Shown piece after piece: positions 35,639 through 45,067 of a DNA stretch of 64,000 bases. The DNA lies in the NCBI GenBank assembly GCA_942493075.1, contig OW818681.1, positions 6,262,001 through 6,326,000 on the forward strand, written 5' to 3'. Both the position numbers and the translations under genes were made by a program. The notes beneath the pieces are model-generated. The model was given only the letters and a program-made list of their open reading frames with translations, was not told the DNA's origin and did no database searches. This DNA is from JBBQYD01 sp942493075 (GTDB taxonomy: Bacteria > Verrucomicrobiota > Verrucomicrobiia > Limisphaerales > UBA8199). Numbering within the stretch: the stretch's first letter is position 1; every line of letters begins with the position of its first letter.

Positions 35639-37014
35639 ATGCAAGCATCCGCTGATCAGATTTGGAGTTCCGCTCAGGAGCATCTTCGCACGATGCTCAG
35701 CCCTGACATCTTTAACCTTTGGTTCGCCCCCTCAAACCCGTCGGTTCGCCCGAAAGTGATCGGCTCGTGCTCGAAGTCGCCAATGATTTCTCCGAGGTCT
35801 GGCTCAAGGATAATTACATGAGCCTCCTCAAGGACGTCGTTAGCATGGCGTCAGGCCGGCACATGGAGATCCGCTTTCAGGTCCCCAGCGCCTCCGCGCC
35901 GTCCGTAGTCCCCATTCTGCCCGCTGCCCCTGCAGCCAAGCCCAAGCCCAGAATCAGCGAATCCTCAAACGATCGCAACGGCTCCACGCCTGAGCTGAGC
36001 TTCAACCCGAAGAACACGTTCGAAAGCTTCGTGGTGGGTAATAACAACAATTTCGCCTATGCGGCCGCTCTCGCTGTAGCGCAGTCTCCCGGCAAATCCT
36101 ATAACCCGCTGTTTCTGTATGGCGGTGTTGGACTGGGCAAGACCCACCTGTTGCATGCCATCGGGCAGCACGTCACCGGGAACAAGAAGAACGCCCGCGT
36201 GGCATATGTCTCTTCCGAAAAGTTCACGAACGAATACATCGAGGGCATCCAGAACAACCAGCTTGCCAAGTTCCGCAAACGGTACCGTCAGACGGATGTT
36301 CTTCTGATCGACGATATCCAGTTCCTGTCCGGCAAGGAGCGCATCCAGGAGGAATTCTTCCACACCTTCAACGCGCTGCATGAATCGCACAAGCAAATCG
36401 TGCTCACATGCGACCGGCCGGCAAGCGAGATCCAGGGCTTGGAACATCGTTTGGTTTCACGGTTCGAATGGGGTCTGGTGACCGACCTGCAACCGCCGGA
36501 TGTCGAAATGCGCCTGGCGATTCTGAAGAAGAAAGCCCAACAGATGGGCGTGGACCTTCCGGGTCCTGTCATCGAGTTCCTGGCCAACCGTATTCGCACG
36601 AACATTCGCCGCCTTGAAGGCGCGCTCATTCGCGTGGCTTCCTATGCTGCGTTAACAGGCAAAGGGCTTTCCGTTGAAGTGGTCGAAAGTCTGCTGCGCG
36701 AGATCCTGCACGAAGAAGGCCGCTACTCAATCAGCATCGAAGTCATCCAAAAGAAAGTGGCCGAACACTTCGATATCCGCTTGGCGGACATGACCAGCAA
36801 ACGGCGCCCCGAGAACATCGCGTTTCCGCGCCAGATCGCCATGTTCCTGTCGCGTCAGATGACCGAAAACTCTCTCAGCTCGATTGGTGAAGCATTCGGC
36901 GGACGCGATCACGGCACCGTGATGCATGCCTGCCGCTTGGTCAAAGACCGCATGGAAGTGGACGCAAACGTCCGGCAAGTGGTCAGCTATCTGGAAAAGC
37001 AGTTGACGAGGTAG
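35639..37014 (+). CDS. dnaA: Chromosomal replication initiator DnaA (apparent frameshift)
   Basis: Binds DnaA boxes and opens the origin. Domain I starts at ATG 35639 (MQASADQIWSSAQEHLRTML to NLWFAP), then the frame changes by one base at the C5 run 35727-35731, and the rest follows in the other frame (LKPVGSPESDRLVLEVANDF). One extra C would restore a protein of about 458 residues. Downstream everything is intact: Walker A GGVGLGKTHLL, Walker B VLLIDDIQFLSGK, sensor regions, and domain IV DMTSKRRPENIAFPRQIAMF and GGRDHGTVMHAC. Because dnaA is essential, a sequencing or assembly error in the homopolymer is the likeliest cause. It is not next to dnaN; the upstream neighbour is glnA. Confidence 0.92.
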
Positions 37015-37106
37015 GGAGGGGGAACGTGGGGAACGTGAAACGTGAGTTTGCTGGACCCCGGTCTTGTGTTCTCAAAGATCTGAATGCGCTACGCGTTGTG
37101 GAGAGT

Positions 37107-37127
37107 GCGGCGTGAAGCGCCGCTTTT
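37107..37127 (+). terminator. Terminator after dnaA
   Basis: GCGGCG-TGAAG-CGCCGC followed by TTTT, about 90 bases after the dnaA stop. Confidence 0.7.
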
Positions 37128-37679
37128 CGCACGACGGCACTTGATCCTAGTTATCCCCTCCAACGCTCGGACCAACCACCAGGAATGACATTAAATGGAA
37201 TGCGTGATTACCAACATTACGGATTCCTGTTCGGTCGGCATTCCTGCATCTGAATCGCAGCAGCCCGCAGAGAGCTGAAGTATCCTCTGAAACTGACACA
37301 TCCATGTCAGGACTTGTTCGTGTAGCGTAACGGACTCTTTTCGGGCAGACCGCCACGCCACTCATTGTTTGGTTCACTGACCTTCCGGCAGACAGTCTCC
37401 GGTCGCTGGCATTCTGGTCCTCGCGGCTTTGAGGTGCTTCGATTCCCGAGCCCCCCTGGCAATGGGGTATTTAACCAATCTGCAAAGCGTTTTTTGATGA
37501 AGAGAAGTACTTGCATTTGGCAAATAAACGAGCAAAGTAGCGTCATATCAGACATGATTGGCAATTTCCATGGTATGGATAGTCTTCAGGTGAATCGTAA
37601 TTCATTGAGGATTTGAAACCCGATCCTCGGAACAGCCCTCGGGAAAGCGCGCCAGTCACAAGTAGAAAAGATAGATTAG
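37128..37679. other. Long gap between dnaA and the RRM protein gene
   Basis: It holds the half-unit repeat (37173-37270) and otherwise no supported gene. The 200 bases before the RRM gene are AT-rich and probably form its promoter and 5' leader. Open frames here are short and unlike any family. Confidence 0.45.
37173..37270. repeat. Half unit of the dispersed palindromic repeat
   Basis: It contains ACCACCAGGAATGACATT, then TTACCAACATTACGGATTCC and GTTCGGTCGG, in the same order as each arm of the palindrome at 28092-28250. There is no second arm here. Confidence 0.75.
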
Positions 37680-38030
37680 ATGAGTGCCAAATTGTTTGTA
37701 GGAAATCTCTCCTTCAGCCTCACAGAGAATGACCTCCAAGACACCTTTGCCGCGTACGGCACAGTGGTCGAGGCCAACCTGATGATGGATCGTGCAACCG
37801 GTCGGCCCCGTGGTTTCGGGTTTGTGACCATGAGCACTCCCGAAGAGGCCCAAAAGGCCATTGACGGGCTCAACGGCAAAGATATCGGTGGCCGCGCGCT
37901 CACCGTTAATATTGCTCGTCCTCGCGAAGATCGCCCGGCCGGCGGCGGTGGCGGACCTCGCCGCGGCGGTGGCGGTGGCGGCGGATACGGCGGTGGCGGT
38001 GGTGGTGGCGGACGCCGCGACCGTTATTAA
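37680..38030 (+). CDS. RRM RNA-binding protein with Gly-rich tail
   Basis: A 116-residue protein. Residues 4-80 are one RRM with both RNP motifs: RNP2 LFVGNLSF and RNP1 RGFGFVTM. The tail is Gly/Arg (GGGGGPRRGGGGGGGYGGGG). This is the build of cyanobacterial Rbp and plant glycine-rich proteins, found in several bacterial phyla. It probably binds mRNA and is often cold-induced; here induction is not shown. Monocistronic, with its own terminator. Confidence 0.93.
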   Translation: MSAKLFVGNLSFSLTENDLQDTFAAYGTVVEANLMMDRATGRPRGFGFVTMSTPEEAQKAIDGLNGKDIGGRALTVNIARPREDRPAGGGGGPRRGGGGGGGYGGGGGGGGRRDRY

Positions 38031-38044
38031 TTGATGTAAAGCAA

Positions 38045-38077
38045 AGGGCCTGGAGGTTAAACTCCAGGCCCTTTTTA
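38045..38077 (+). terminator. Rho-independent terminator after the RRM gene
   Basis: GGGCCTGGAG-GTTAAA-CTCCAGGCCC followed by TTTTT, within 20 bases of the stop. Confidence 0.92.
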
Positions 38078-38106
38078 GTTCTTAGGCGAAGCGCCGTTCG
38101 CCGAAA

Positions 38107-38913
38107 TCAAGGGAGCGCGGCAACCTGCTGACGCATCCACTCAGGCCGGTTGGTGGTGATCCCATCCACACCTGCTTCAATTTCTTTCTTGGCGACTGCC
38201 GGATCATCCACGGTCCAGGTATATAGCTTGAGCCCTGCCGCGTGCACCTTCTTGACAAACGCCTTGTCAATTGGGAATCCAGAATTCAGGTCCAGCCCGT
38301 CAATCTTGGCTGCCTTAGCTTTGGCGATCAGTTCCTCCACCGGCGGATAGGCCTTGGTCTTGGAATCGGCTGACGCCAGGTAGCTCACCTCCAACTCCGG
38401 CATCTTTTCCTTCACGGCTCGGCATGATTCATAGTTGAAGGAGATGATGGGGGTCTGCGATGCCTTCTTGCCGGAAGCCTTCAACACGCGTTGGAGTTCA
38501 TCAGCGATTTCCGGTCCGCACTTCACTTCGATAATCAGCTTCTTCCCATCGGGAATGATAGCGAGCGTCTCTTCCAGGGTCGGAACGGTGTCTTTGAACC
38601 CTTGATTCTGGAACTCGCCCCAACCGCCGGCAGGCAGTTTCAGGATGACGGAGGAATCGGTCTTGGCGATTTTGTTGGTAGCACCGGTGGTGCGGAGGGT
38701 ATCACCGTCATGCATGATGATGATCTTCCCATCCTTGGTGAGGTAAATATCGCACTCCACCATGTCAGCTTTTTGTTCCCAGCCCAGTTTAAAGGCGGAG
38801 AGCGTGTTTTCCGGGGCGTCATAGGAGGCGCCGCGATGAGCGATCCATTGCACGGCACTGACAGTAGAGAGAGGCAGCGCCAAGGCGAGTAAAAGAGGTA
38901 AAGCGGTTTTCAT
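38107..38913 (-). CDS. Secreted glycerophosphodiester phosphodiesterase
   Basis: Hydrolyses glycerophosphodiesters to glycerol 3-phosphate and an alcohol. The protein is 268 residues with a signal peptide (MKTALPLLLALALPLSTVSA). The GDPD core follows: IAHRGASYDAPENTLSAF, VECDIYLTKDGKIIIMHD, and the closing LKLYTWTVDDPAVAKK and GVDGITTNRPEWM. Periplasmic, UgpQ/GlpQ-like; no glycerol transport genes nearby. Confidence 0.94.
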   Translation of the reverse strand: MKTALPLLLALALPLSTVSAVQWIAHRGASYDAPENTLSAFKLGWEQKADMVECDIYLTKDGKIIIMHDGDTLRTTGATNKIAKTDSSVILKLPAGGWGEFQNQGFKDTVPTLEETLAIIPDGKKLIIEVKCGPEIADELQRVLKASGKKASQTPIISFNYESCRAVKEKMPELEVSYLASADSKTKAYPPVEELIAKAKAAKIDGLDLNSGFPIDKAFVKKVHAAGLKLYTWTVDDPAVAKKEIEAGVDGITTNRPEWMRQQVAALP

Positions 38914-39087
38914 TTAAACTTAACGCACTAAGTACCTCGCAAACAGTAAGGTGTCAAGCGAAAGGGATCTGAAACGCGAACGAACATAACAACACGGCGA
39001 AGACACCCGGCGGCAGCGGCAGCAGCCCAAAATTCTTTAACTTTGCCGAATACACGGTATTGTTTGGGCGACATTATTGCTCGGCCT

Positions 39088-39693
39088 ATGACTTATCGCC
39101 TTGAGTTGCAGAACTATATTCGGGCAAATGCGTTGCCTCCGGACAAATTCAGCCACCAGGCGCGGCTATACCGGCTTACCCGTGAGATCGGCACAGCCGA
39201 GGGCAAGCCTTACGATGACGACGTGGTCTTTGCCGCCGCGTGGCTCCATGATCTGGGGGTATTTGTCGGCCACCGCCCCGACGAGCTCGAAGCTTTGAAA
39301 AAGTGGGATCATGTGAATTACGTGATAGGGAAAGCGCCCGGTTTGCTGGCGCGATTTGGATTTCCGCCGGAGAAGGTTCCGGCTGTGTTGGAAGCGATCC
39401 GGTGTCACATGCCCAAGGATACACCAAGCAGTTACGAAGGTACATTGCTGCGCGATGCCGATATTCTGGAGCAACTCGGAGTGGTGGGTGTGCTGCGAAC
39501 GGTGAGCAAAGTTGGCCGGGATACACGGTTCACCTTGTTTTCGGACGCACTCAAGGTCCTGGCAAGCAATCTTGAAAAGCTGCCCGGTCAATTGTCCCTG
39601 AGAGCCTCCCAGGAATTAGCCGAGCCGCGGGTGGCGATTCTGCGAGAGTTTTTAGCAAACGCCGCGTTCGAGACGGGAGATATGCCCTGGTGA
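39088..39693 (+). CDS. HD domain protein (predicted phosphohydrolase)
   Basis: A 201-residue protein when started at MTYRLELQNY. HD-domain metal ligands are visible: His in FSHQARLYRLTREIG, His-Asp in FAAAWLHDLGVFVG, a later His in IRCHMPKD, and Asp in LLRDADILEQLG. Close relatives are annotated only as HD domain proteins; nucleotide or nucleic acid substrates are usual for the superfamily. The frame is open upstream to 39043, so the start is uncertain. Confidence 0.85.
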   Translation: MTYRLELQNYIRANALPPDKFSHQARLYRLTREIGTAEGKPYDDDVVFAAAWLHDLGVFVGHRPDELEALKKWDHVNYVIGKAPGLLARFGFPPEKVPAVLEAIRCHMPKDTPSSYEGTLLRDADILEQLGVVGVLRTVSKVGRDTRFTLFSDALKVLASNLEKLPGQLSLRASQELAEPRVAILREFLANAAFETGDMPW

Positions 39694-39785
39694 ACTCCGG
39701 CGCCTGGCTCTAGATTGAACCGAAGAATCCATTATCAGAAAAGAGGTTGGGCACGTCTATCAGGTAACAAAACCACCACGACATA

Positions 39786-41168
39786 ATGAGTGAGGGACAA
39801 AATGATCCGAGCGCCGGCAAACGCCCCGGCGGCTTTCTGGAGAAGCTCGGGTTACACCGGCCGGAGCTGCGCGCCTGGGCTTTGTATGACTTTGGGAACT
39901 CGGCGTTCATGACGGTGATCATTACAGCGGTATTCCCCGTCTATTATGGGCGAGTCGCGAGCGCAGGAATCCCTGCACAGACCTCCGAGGTGCGATTCTC
40001 GATTGCGACTACAGTAGCGATGTTGCTGATCGCCGTACTGGCTCCGTTGCTTGGAACGATGGCCGATTTCCGTCCGTTGAAGAAGCGGATGATCGGGATC
40101 TTTCTCGCTGCCGCATTGCTATCCGTGGCTGGAATGTTCTTTGTTCAAACGGGTGGATGGATTCTGGCTCTCGCCCTGTTTGTCCTCGCCAACATGGGCG
40201 CGAATGGCAGTTTTGTCTTTTACGACGCGCTTTTGCCCCACATTGCCGCTGAGAAGGAAATGGACCGAGTATCTACGGCAGGCTACGCCATGGGCTATAT
40301 CGGAGGCGGTTTGTTATTGGCGCTGAATCTGGCGATGATCACCCAGCCTGCCTGGTTCGGGCTGCCGCATGGCGAAGGCCTAACCCCCGAGCAAAAGACT
40401 CTGCCAACGAGGCTGGCCTTTCTATCGGTCGCGATCTGGTGGGGCCTGTTCAGCATACCGCTTTTTTTGCGGGTGCGTGAGCCTGCGGTTGCGACCGGAA
40501 ACGGTGGGTCGGAATCCGCGCCGTTACGTGCGGCTTTTGTCAGGCTGGGCGGCACGTTCAAGGAGTTGCGGCATTTTCGAAATGCGTTCCTCATGCTGCT
40601 GGCCTTTCTGATTTATAACGATGGCATAGGAACGATCATCCGGATGGCGGCAATCTACGGGAGCGGTCTTGGACTCAAAGAAGGTGATATGATTTCCGCG
40701 ATTCTGCTGACGCAGTTCGTGGGAATACCCTTCGCGTTCTTGTTTGGAGGCCTCGCTGGAAAGATCGGAGCAAAACGGTCCATTTTTCTCGCGCTCATTG
40801 TTTATACCGGAATCAGTGTGATTGGCTATTTCATGAAGACTGCGACGCATTTCCTGATCCTCGCGCTACTCGTCGGGATGGTGCAAGGCGGGGCGCAGGC
40901 GCTGAGCCGCTCATTGTTTGCGAGTCTCATTCCCCGACAAAAGGCGGGTGAGTTTTTTGGATTCTTCGCCGTTGTTGAGAAGTTCGCGGGAATCCTCGGT
41001 CCGCTGGTATTCGGTGCGATGGTTGCCGTGAGCGGCTCAAGCCGTGGAGCCATTTTGTCGGTGATTGGTTTCTTTGTCGTAGGGGGATTGCTGCTGTCGT
41101 TTGTGAATGTGGAAGAGGGCCAGCGCGTGGCCCGGGCGGCTGAGAAAGACAGACTGGCGCAGAATTGA
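39786..41168 (+). CDS. UMF1 family MFS transporter
   Basis: A 460-residue protein with about 12 helices. LRAWALYDFGNSAFMTVIIT near the N terminus is the hallmark of the UMF1/Atg22-like family, together with FYDALLPHIAAEKEMDRVST and LVGMVQGGAQALSRSLFASL. Transported substrates are mostly unknown for the family (Atg22 exports amino acids from the yeast vacuole). It is followed after 18 bases by the EgtD-like gene, so it may move that enzyme's product or precursor; that is only inference. Confidence 0.93.
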   Translation: MSEGQNDPSAGKRPGGFLEKLGLHRPELRAWALYDFGNSAFMTVIITAVFPVYYGRVASAGIPAQTSEVRFSIATTVAMLLIAVLAPLLGTMADFRPLKKRMIGIFLAAALLSVAGMFFVQTGGWILALALFVLANMGANGSFVFYDALLPHIAAEKEMDRVSTAGYAMGYIGGGLLLALNLAMITQPAWFGLPHGEGLTPEQKTLPTRLAFLSVAIWWGLFSIPLFLRVREPAVATGNGGSESAPLRAAFVRLGGTFKELRHFRNAFLMLLAFLIYNDGIGTIIRMAAIYGSGLGLKEGDMISAILLTQFVGIPFAFLFGGLAGKIGAKRSIFLALIVYTGISVIGYFMKTATHFLILALLVGMVQGGAQALSRSLFASLIPRQKAGEFFGFFAVVEKFAGILGPLVFGAMVAVSGSSRGAILSVIGFFVVGGLLLSFVNVEEGQRVARAAEKDRLAQN

Positions 41169-41186
41169 AAGGGCCTGCATAACCAC

Positions 41187-42185
41187 ATGACCACGCTGAT
41201 CCGGATCGATGAGAGCCAGCACCCAGGCCAAGTGATGGCCGATCTGAAGAATTGCTTTCGTCACCGGGCGGTTAATCACAAGTTCCATTACGACAGCGTA
41301 AAACAAACGCAACGCTGGCTGGCGCTGCACCAGGCCTACTCGCCTTCCCGCACGGACGCCGATTGCGCGCGCACCTACGAACTGGCTTTTGGTGAAGCCG
41401 CTCAACGGATACCTCCCGGGCCCGTGCTGCTGACAGGTCTCGGTTGTGGCGGCGGGCAGAAGGATCGGCGGCTAGTCCAGGAATTGCAGACCAGCGGGCA
41501 CCAGGCCGATTACCTCGCCACAGATGTCAGCACTGCGATGGTGCTTTGCGGGTGCCAGGAAGTGGCGAAGGCTCAGCCAGCGGCTTTGTTGACGCCGGTG
41601 GTGTTGGATTTGGCCCGTGTTCCAAGTCTTGCAGACGTGCTGGAGGAAGCCGCTCAAGGCCCTGCCGGAAGCAACCGAAAGCCGCGCTTGCTCTCCTTCT
41701 TCGGCATGATCCCTAACTTCGAACCGGAGGAGATTTTGCCCAAGTTGAGTGAAGCCGTTCGTGCCGGGGATTGGCTTTTGTTCAGTGCCAATCTTGCTCC
41801 CGGGGAGGATTACCGGGCTGGTGTGGAACGAATCACGCCGCTATACGATAACGAGCTTACCCGGGAATGGTTGATCCAGTTCCTGTTGGATGCGGGCGTC
41901 GAGCGCAGTGACGGCGAAATCCATTTTGCCATTGAGCCCGATGAGGCCGGTCTGGGGTTGCTGCGCGTCACGGCCTGGTTTCGGTTTGCCCGGCACAGGG
42001 CTATCGAAATTGATGGAGAGCGCTTCGCATTTAACCAGAGCGACCGCATCCGGCTGTTCTATTCGTACCGCCATACACCTGTGCTGGTGGAAGGCCTGCT
42101 GCACACGCATGGGTTGCATGTGCAAGACTCCTGGATCACCGGTTCTGGTGAAGAGGGCGTTTTCCTCGTGACACGTTCGAGGTAG
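41187..42185 (+). CDS. EgtD-like SAM-dependent methyltransferase
   Basis: A 332-residue protein matching the histidine-specific methyltransferase family in order: FHYDSVKQTQRWLALHQAY, LTGLGCGGGQKDRRLVQEL (SAM loop), YLATDVSTAMV, LLSFFGMIPNFEPEEILPKL, LLFSANLAPGEDY. EgtD trimethylates histidine to hercynine on the way to ergothioneine, but no egtB or egtC is near, and the histidine-binding residues cannot be confirmed here. It may act on another amino acid or feed an ergothioneine route encoded elsewhere. Probably co-transcribed with the UMF1 transporter. Confidence 0.8.
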   Translation: MTTLIRIDESQHPGQVMADLKNCFRHRAVNHKFHYDSVKQTQRWLALHQAYSPSRTDADCARTYELAFGEAAQRIPPGPVLLTGLGCGGGQKDRRLVQELQTSGHQADYLATDVSTAMVLCGCQEVAKAQPAALLTPVVLDLARVPSLADVLEEAAQGPAGSNRKPRLLSFFGMIPNFEPEEILPKLSEAVRAGDWLLFSANLAPGEDYRAGVERITPLYDNELTREWLIQFLLDAGVERSDGEIHFAIEPDEAGLGLLRVTAWFRFARHRAIEIDGERFAFNQSDRIRLFYSYRHTPVLVEGLLHTHGLHVQDSWITGSGEEGVFLVTRSR

Positions 42186-42194
42186 CTGCGGGTG

Positions 42195-44834
42195 TCAGTC
42201 CTCCACTTCCACGGCTCGGGAATCGAGCTTTAACCCAAGGCGCATTAACCCGCGCCCGTGTGCTCCAGCCAAATGGGCAGGGTAGGGGGCATCCATGCCT
42301 TTCATCGCGTGCCAGATGATGCGGTTGAGGGCATCTTCCTCGGCGCGGTCCACTTCCTCAAAATCCTGCTCAAGGCTCAATTCAGCCAGGCGCAGCGCGG
42401 CACCGCTCAATGCGGACTTCTCAGGATTCATTTCATCAAGAGGCACCTGGTTGGGGCGGCATTGATACGGTGTGAAGTTGGCTGTAGATGTGAAGCAATC
42501 GTGCATGACGGGCGCGAGTGCCACCATCTGGTTCATGGCGGGCGCGCCGAAGATGCGGCACATGGTGTGCAGGACCGAGGTTTGATTGTAAAACGTGCTG
42601 ATCACTTTGCCCCGCTTGGTGTATGGGCTCGCGACCAGGCAGAGTGAACGGTGCCCATCGACATGATCAAACCCGTTCTGTGGATCGTCCTCGATCACGA
42701 AGACACAGGTCTTGGGCCAGAACCGGCTTTGCGAGATTCGCTCGATGATGCGTCCCATCGCGAGGTCGTTATCGGCCACCTGCGCCCTTGGGGTGGGATT
42801 TCCCGGTCGCGTGCCTGAAGTGTGATCACTCGGCAGAAAGATGATCGTCAGATTCGGGAACTGGCCGTTGTGCTCGAACTCGGCGAATTCTTTAAGGAAC
42901 ACATCGGCGCGGATGGCGTCAGGAACGCGCATCTGCCAGCCAGGGGCTTCAGGCGAACTATACCGTTTAAGTGTTTCGATATCGATTTCATGTTCGAACG
43001 TTATCCTGCCGGTCTTCGCCTGGTAATCCTGCCAAACGTCTTTGAAGCTCGCCGAGCGTGGACGCGTCTGAGTTTTGCTCATTTCGCCAAAGTTGCGAAA
43101 CGTGAGTCCTTTCATGAGCACCTGGTCCCAAATAAACCCTGTGGGAGCAAAGCTCAAAGGGTCATCGCCTGAAAACGGATAGCTGCGCGCCCAACCGCCA
43201 AAGGATTTTTCGAGGTAATCGGTTGCGTAACCTTCCATCGCCCATGCATGGCCATCAGCGGAGCACACGCCGTTGCAATAGTAATTGTCGAGCAGCACAA
43301 ACTCCTCGGCTAAGGCGTGGTGATTCGGTGTCACCTCGCGCCCGAATACGCAGAGGGAGGGATCGCCATTGCCTTGAGGCAGATCGCCAAGCACCTGGTC
43401 GTAAGTGCGGTTCTCCTTGATGATATACACAACGTGCTCGAACACGGAAGAAGCGCCGGCTTGCTTAGGAACGGGTACCGGTTTAGCGGGAAATTGCGCG
43501 CGTTCCCATGCTTTCAACATCCGGGGCACTCGCGCGTCTTGCATCACCTGCTGGGTTTGCTTCACCAGCGTGGTTGCATTGGGTATCTCCACCTTGCTAA
43601 CGGTTCCCAAATGCCCGTGGCTGTTCCAACCCGGTTTACCGGCTTGCGGGGTGCGCGAGCCGAAGCCTTTTACATTAGCGATGAACAGGTGGTTTCCATC
43701 GTTGATAATCCCGCCGGGAAACCAGGCAGTGGGAATGAATCCGGCAGGCTTCGGGTCCGCGTCGTCTTTCAAGGGAACAACCGCGATTGCATTGTTGCCT
43801 CCGTTTGCCACGTAAAGCGTCTGCCCGTCCCTGCTGAGGGAGAGCGCATTCGGTGCACTGCCAAAACCTAACCCTTCGGTCGGGGTGACAACGATGGTTC
43901 CGCGGGCCTCACGCCTTGTTATATCGATGATACTTACCGTGTCTGAATTGGCATTCGCCACGTACAGCAACCCACGTGCGGCGTCGAGTTCCAGGTCGCA
44001 TGGATGCAATCCGGTTGGGATCTGGGCAACTTCGGTACCTGATGACAAATCCACCACAGACACCGTGCCACTGGCGGCTACACCCCGGACATCCACGAGA
44101 GCAGGGGTTCCGGCCGAGGCGGCGGTTTTCTCGCCATCGCGTGGATGGCGGCCACCCCAGTTGGAGACAAAAGCCTGGCGCCCGTCTGGACTGAGCACAA
44201 CATCGTAAGGGGCGATGCCCACGGAGATTTGCTTGAGCACCTTGCCGGTCGCGAGGTCGAGCACCGCGAGAGCGTTGTTCCGTGAAACGCAGATTGAAGC
44301 CGTTGTTTCATCCTGCGATAAGACGATACCTGCCGGAGCTGAGCTGGATTGCCCTTCGATTCCGGGCAAGGTGTATTTGCGGCGAAACTCGATTGCCTGC
44401 TGGTTTATGGCAGCTTCCCACACGAGGCTTTGCGAAGTGGAGGCCAGGATGCGTTTTCCGTCTTTAGTTATGACAATCCCATGCCAGGAACTGCCGCCTT
44501 CCGGGAATTTCAGTTCCTGGCGAACCTTCCATGTAGCGCTGTCGAGCACGACCAATCCGCGGTGGTCCTTGACATAAATGGTTTTGCCGTCCGGCGCCGC
44601 AACCAGATCCACCGGGCGGCCGGGGAATGCCGCGGTTTGCCCGGCAGGCCGTATCCACTGGTCGGTGGGCGCCAGGTGAACTTCGGCACTTACAGGTCCG
44701 GTTTGGTGCGGGGGTGGGGCCTGACAGCCTAAAATCCCGGCAAAAACGCCCATAACCCCTGGCAAAATTTTCACGACAAAACGGCTAAATCGGGGTCGAG
44801 GCAGGTGCCGCGGGGAAATAGGCTCGGAATTCAT
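42195..44834 (-). CDS. YncE-like beta-propeller fused to phosphoesterase, lipoprotein
   Basis: An 879-residue protein. A lipobox AGILGC ends the leader. Residues 60-420 form a YncE-type beta-propeller (repeats such as GKTIYVKDHRGLVVLD, GLLYVANANSDTVSIID, GQTLYVANGGNNAIAVVPL). Residues 470-860 form an alkaline-phosphatase-fold phosphoesterase (VYIIKENRTYDQVLGDLPQG, CSADGHAWAMEGYATDYLEK, FVIEDDPQNGFDHVDGHRS). This two-part protein is common in soil Verrucomicrobiota and Acidobacteriota; its substrate is unproven, with a surface phosphatase role inferred. It stops 10 bases from the EgtD-like gene. Confidence 0.92.
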   Translation of the reverse strand: MNSEPISPRHLPRPRFSRFVVKILPGVMGVFAGILGCQAPPPHQTGPVSAEVHLAPTDQWIRPAGQTAAFPGRPVDLVAAPDGKTIYVKDHRGLVVLDSATWKVRQELKFPEGGSSWHGIVITKDGKRILASTSQSLVWEAAINQQAIEFRRKYTLPGIEGQSSSAPAGIVLSQDETTASICVSRNNALAVLDLATGKVLKQISVGIAPYDVVLSPDGRQAFVSNWGGRHPRDGEKTAASAGTPALVDVRGVAASGTVSVVDLSSGTEVAQIPTGLHPCDLELDAARGLLYVANANSDTVSIIDITRREARGTIVVTPTEGLGFGSAPNALSLSRDGQTLYVANGGNNAIAVVPLKDDADPKPAGFIPTAWFPGGIINDGNHLFIANVKGFGSRTPQAGKPGWNSHGHLGTVSKVEIPNATTLVKQTQQVMQDARVPRMLKAWERAQFPAKPVPVPKQAGASSVFEHVVYIIKENRTYDQVLGDLPQGNGDPSLCVFGREVTPNHHALAEEFVLLDNYYCNGVCSADGHAWAMEGYATDYLEKSFGGWARSYPFSGDDPLSFAPTGFIWDQVLMKGLTFRNFGEMSKTQTRPRSASFKDVWQDYQAKTGRITFEHEIDIETLKRYSSPEAPGWQMRVPDAIRADVFLKEFAEFEHNGQFPNLTIIFLPSDHTSGTRPGNPTPRAQVADNDLAMGRIIERISQSRFWPKTCVFVIEDDPQNGFDHVDGHRSLCLVASPYTKRGKVISTFYNQTSVLHTMCRIFGAPAMNQMVALAPVMHDCFTSTANFTPYQCRPNQVPLDEMNPEKSALSGAALRLAELSLEQDFEEVDRAEEDALNRIIWHAMKGMDAPYPAHLAGAHGRGLMRLGLKLDSRAVEVED

Positions 44835-45067
44835 GAGGAAATTGTGCCTTTTGTCTTAAGAATAGACAAGGGAGAGTCGATAGGCTGATGATACCCGCAT
44901 GCGCCCGAGAGGTGTGGACTAAAGCGCCACTCCGGGGATGTATGGCACGGGACTGGCTCCCATGATGGTAGATTTGTCTGGCCGCGAGGGAACTCAAGCT
45001 CGCGGCGGACCGCAATTGCCGCGCTCCTCCCGCCGCTCCTGGAGGGGATGGCGAATGCCCAATAAAA
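44835..45067. other. Divergent intergenic region
   Basis: No gene is visible between the phosphoesterase lipoprotein and the REC-PAS protein. If the latter starts at 45173 the gap is 338 bases. There is no strong promoter or structured element. Confidence 0.35.

Noticed and set aside
35720..35740. Programmed -1 frameshift in dnaA
   Set aside because: Around the C5 run the P-site codon cannot re-pair after slipping and no X-XXY-YYZ heptamer or following pseudoknot is clear. A sequence error or a real deletion is likelier.
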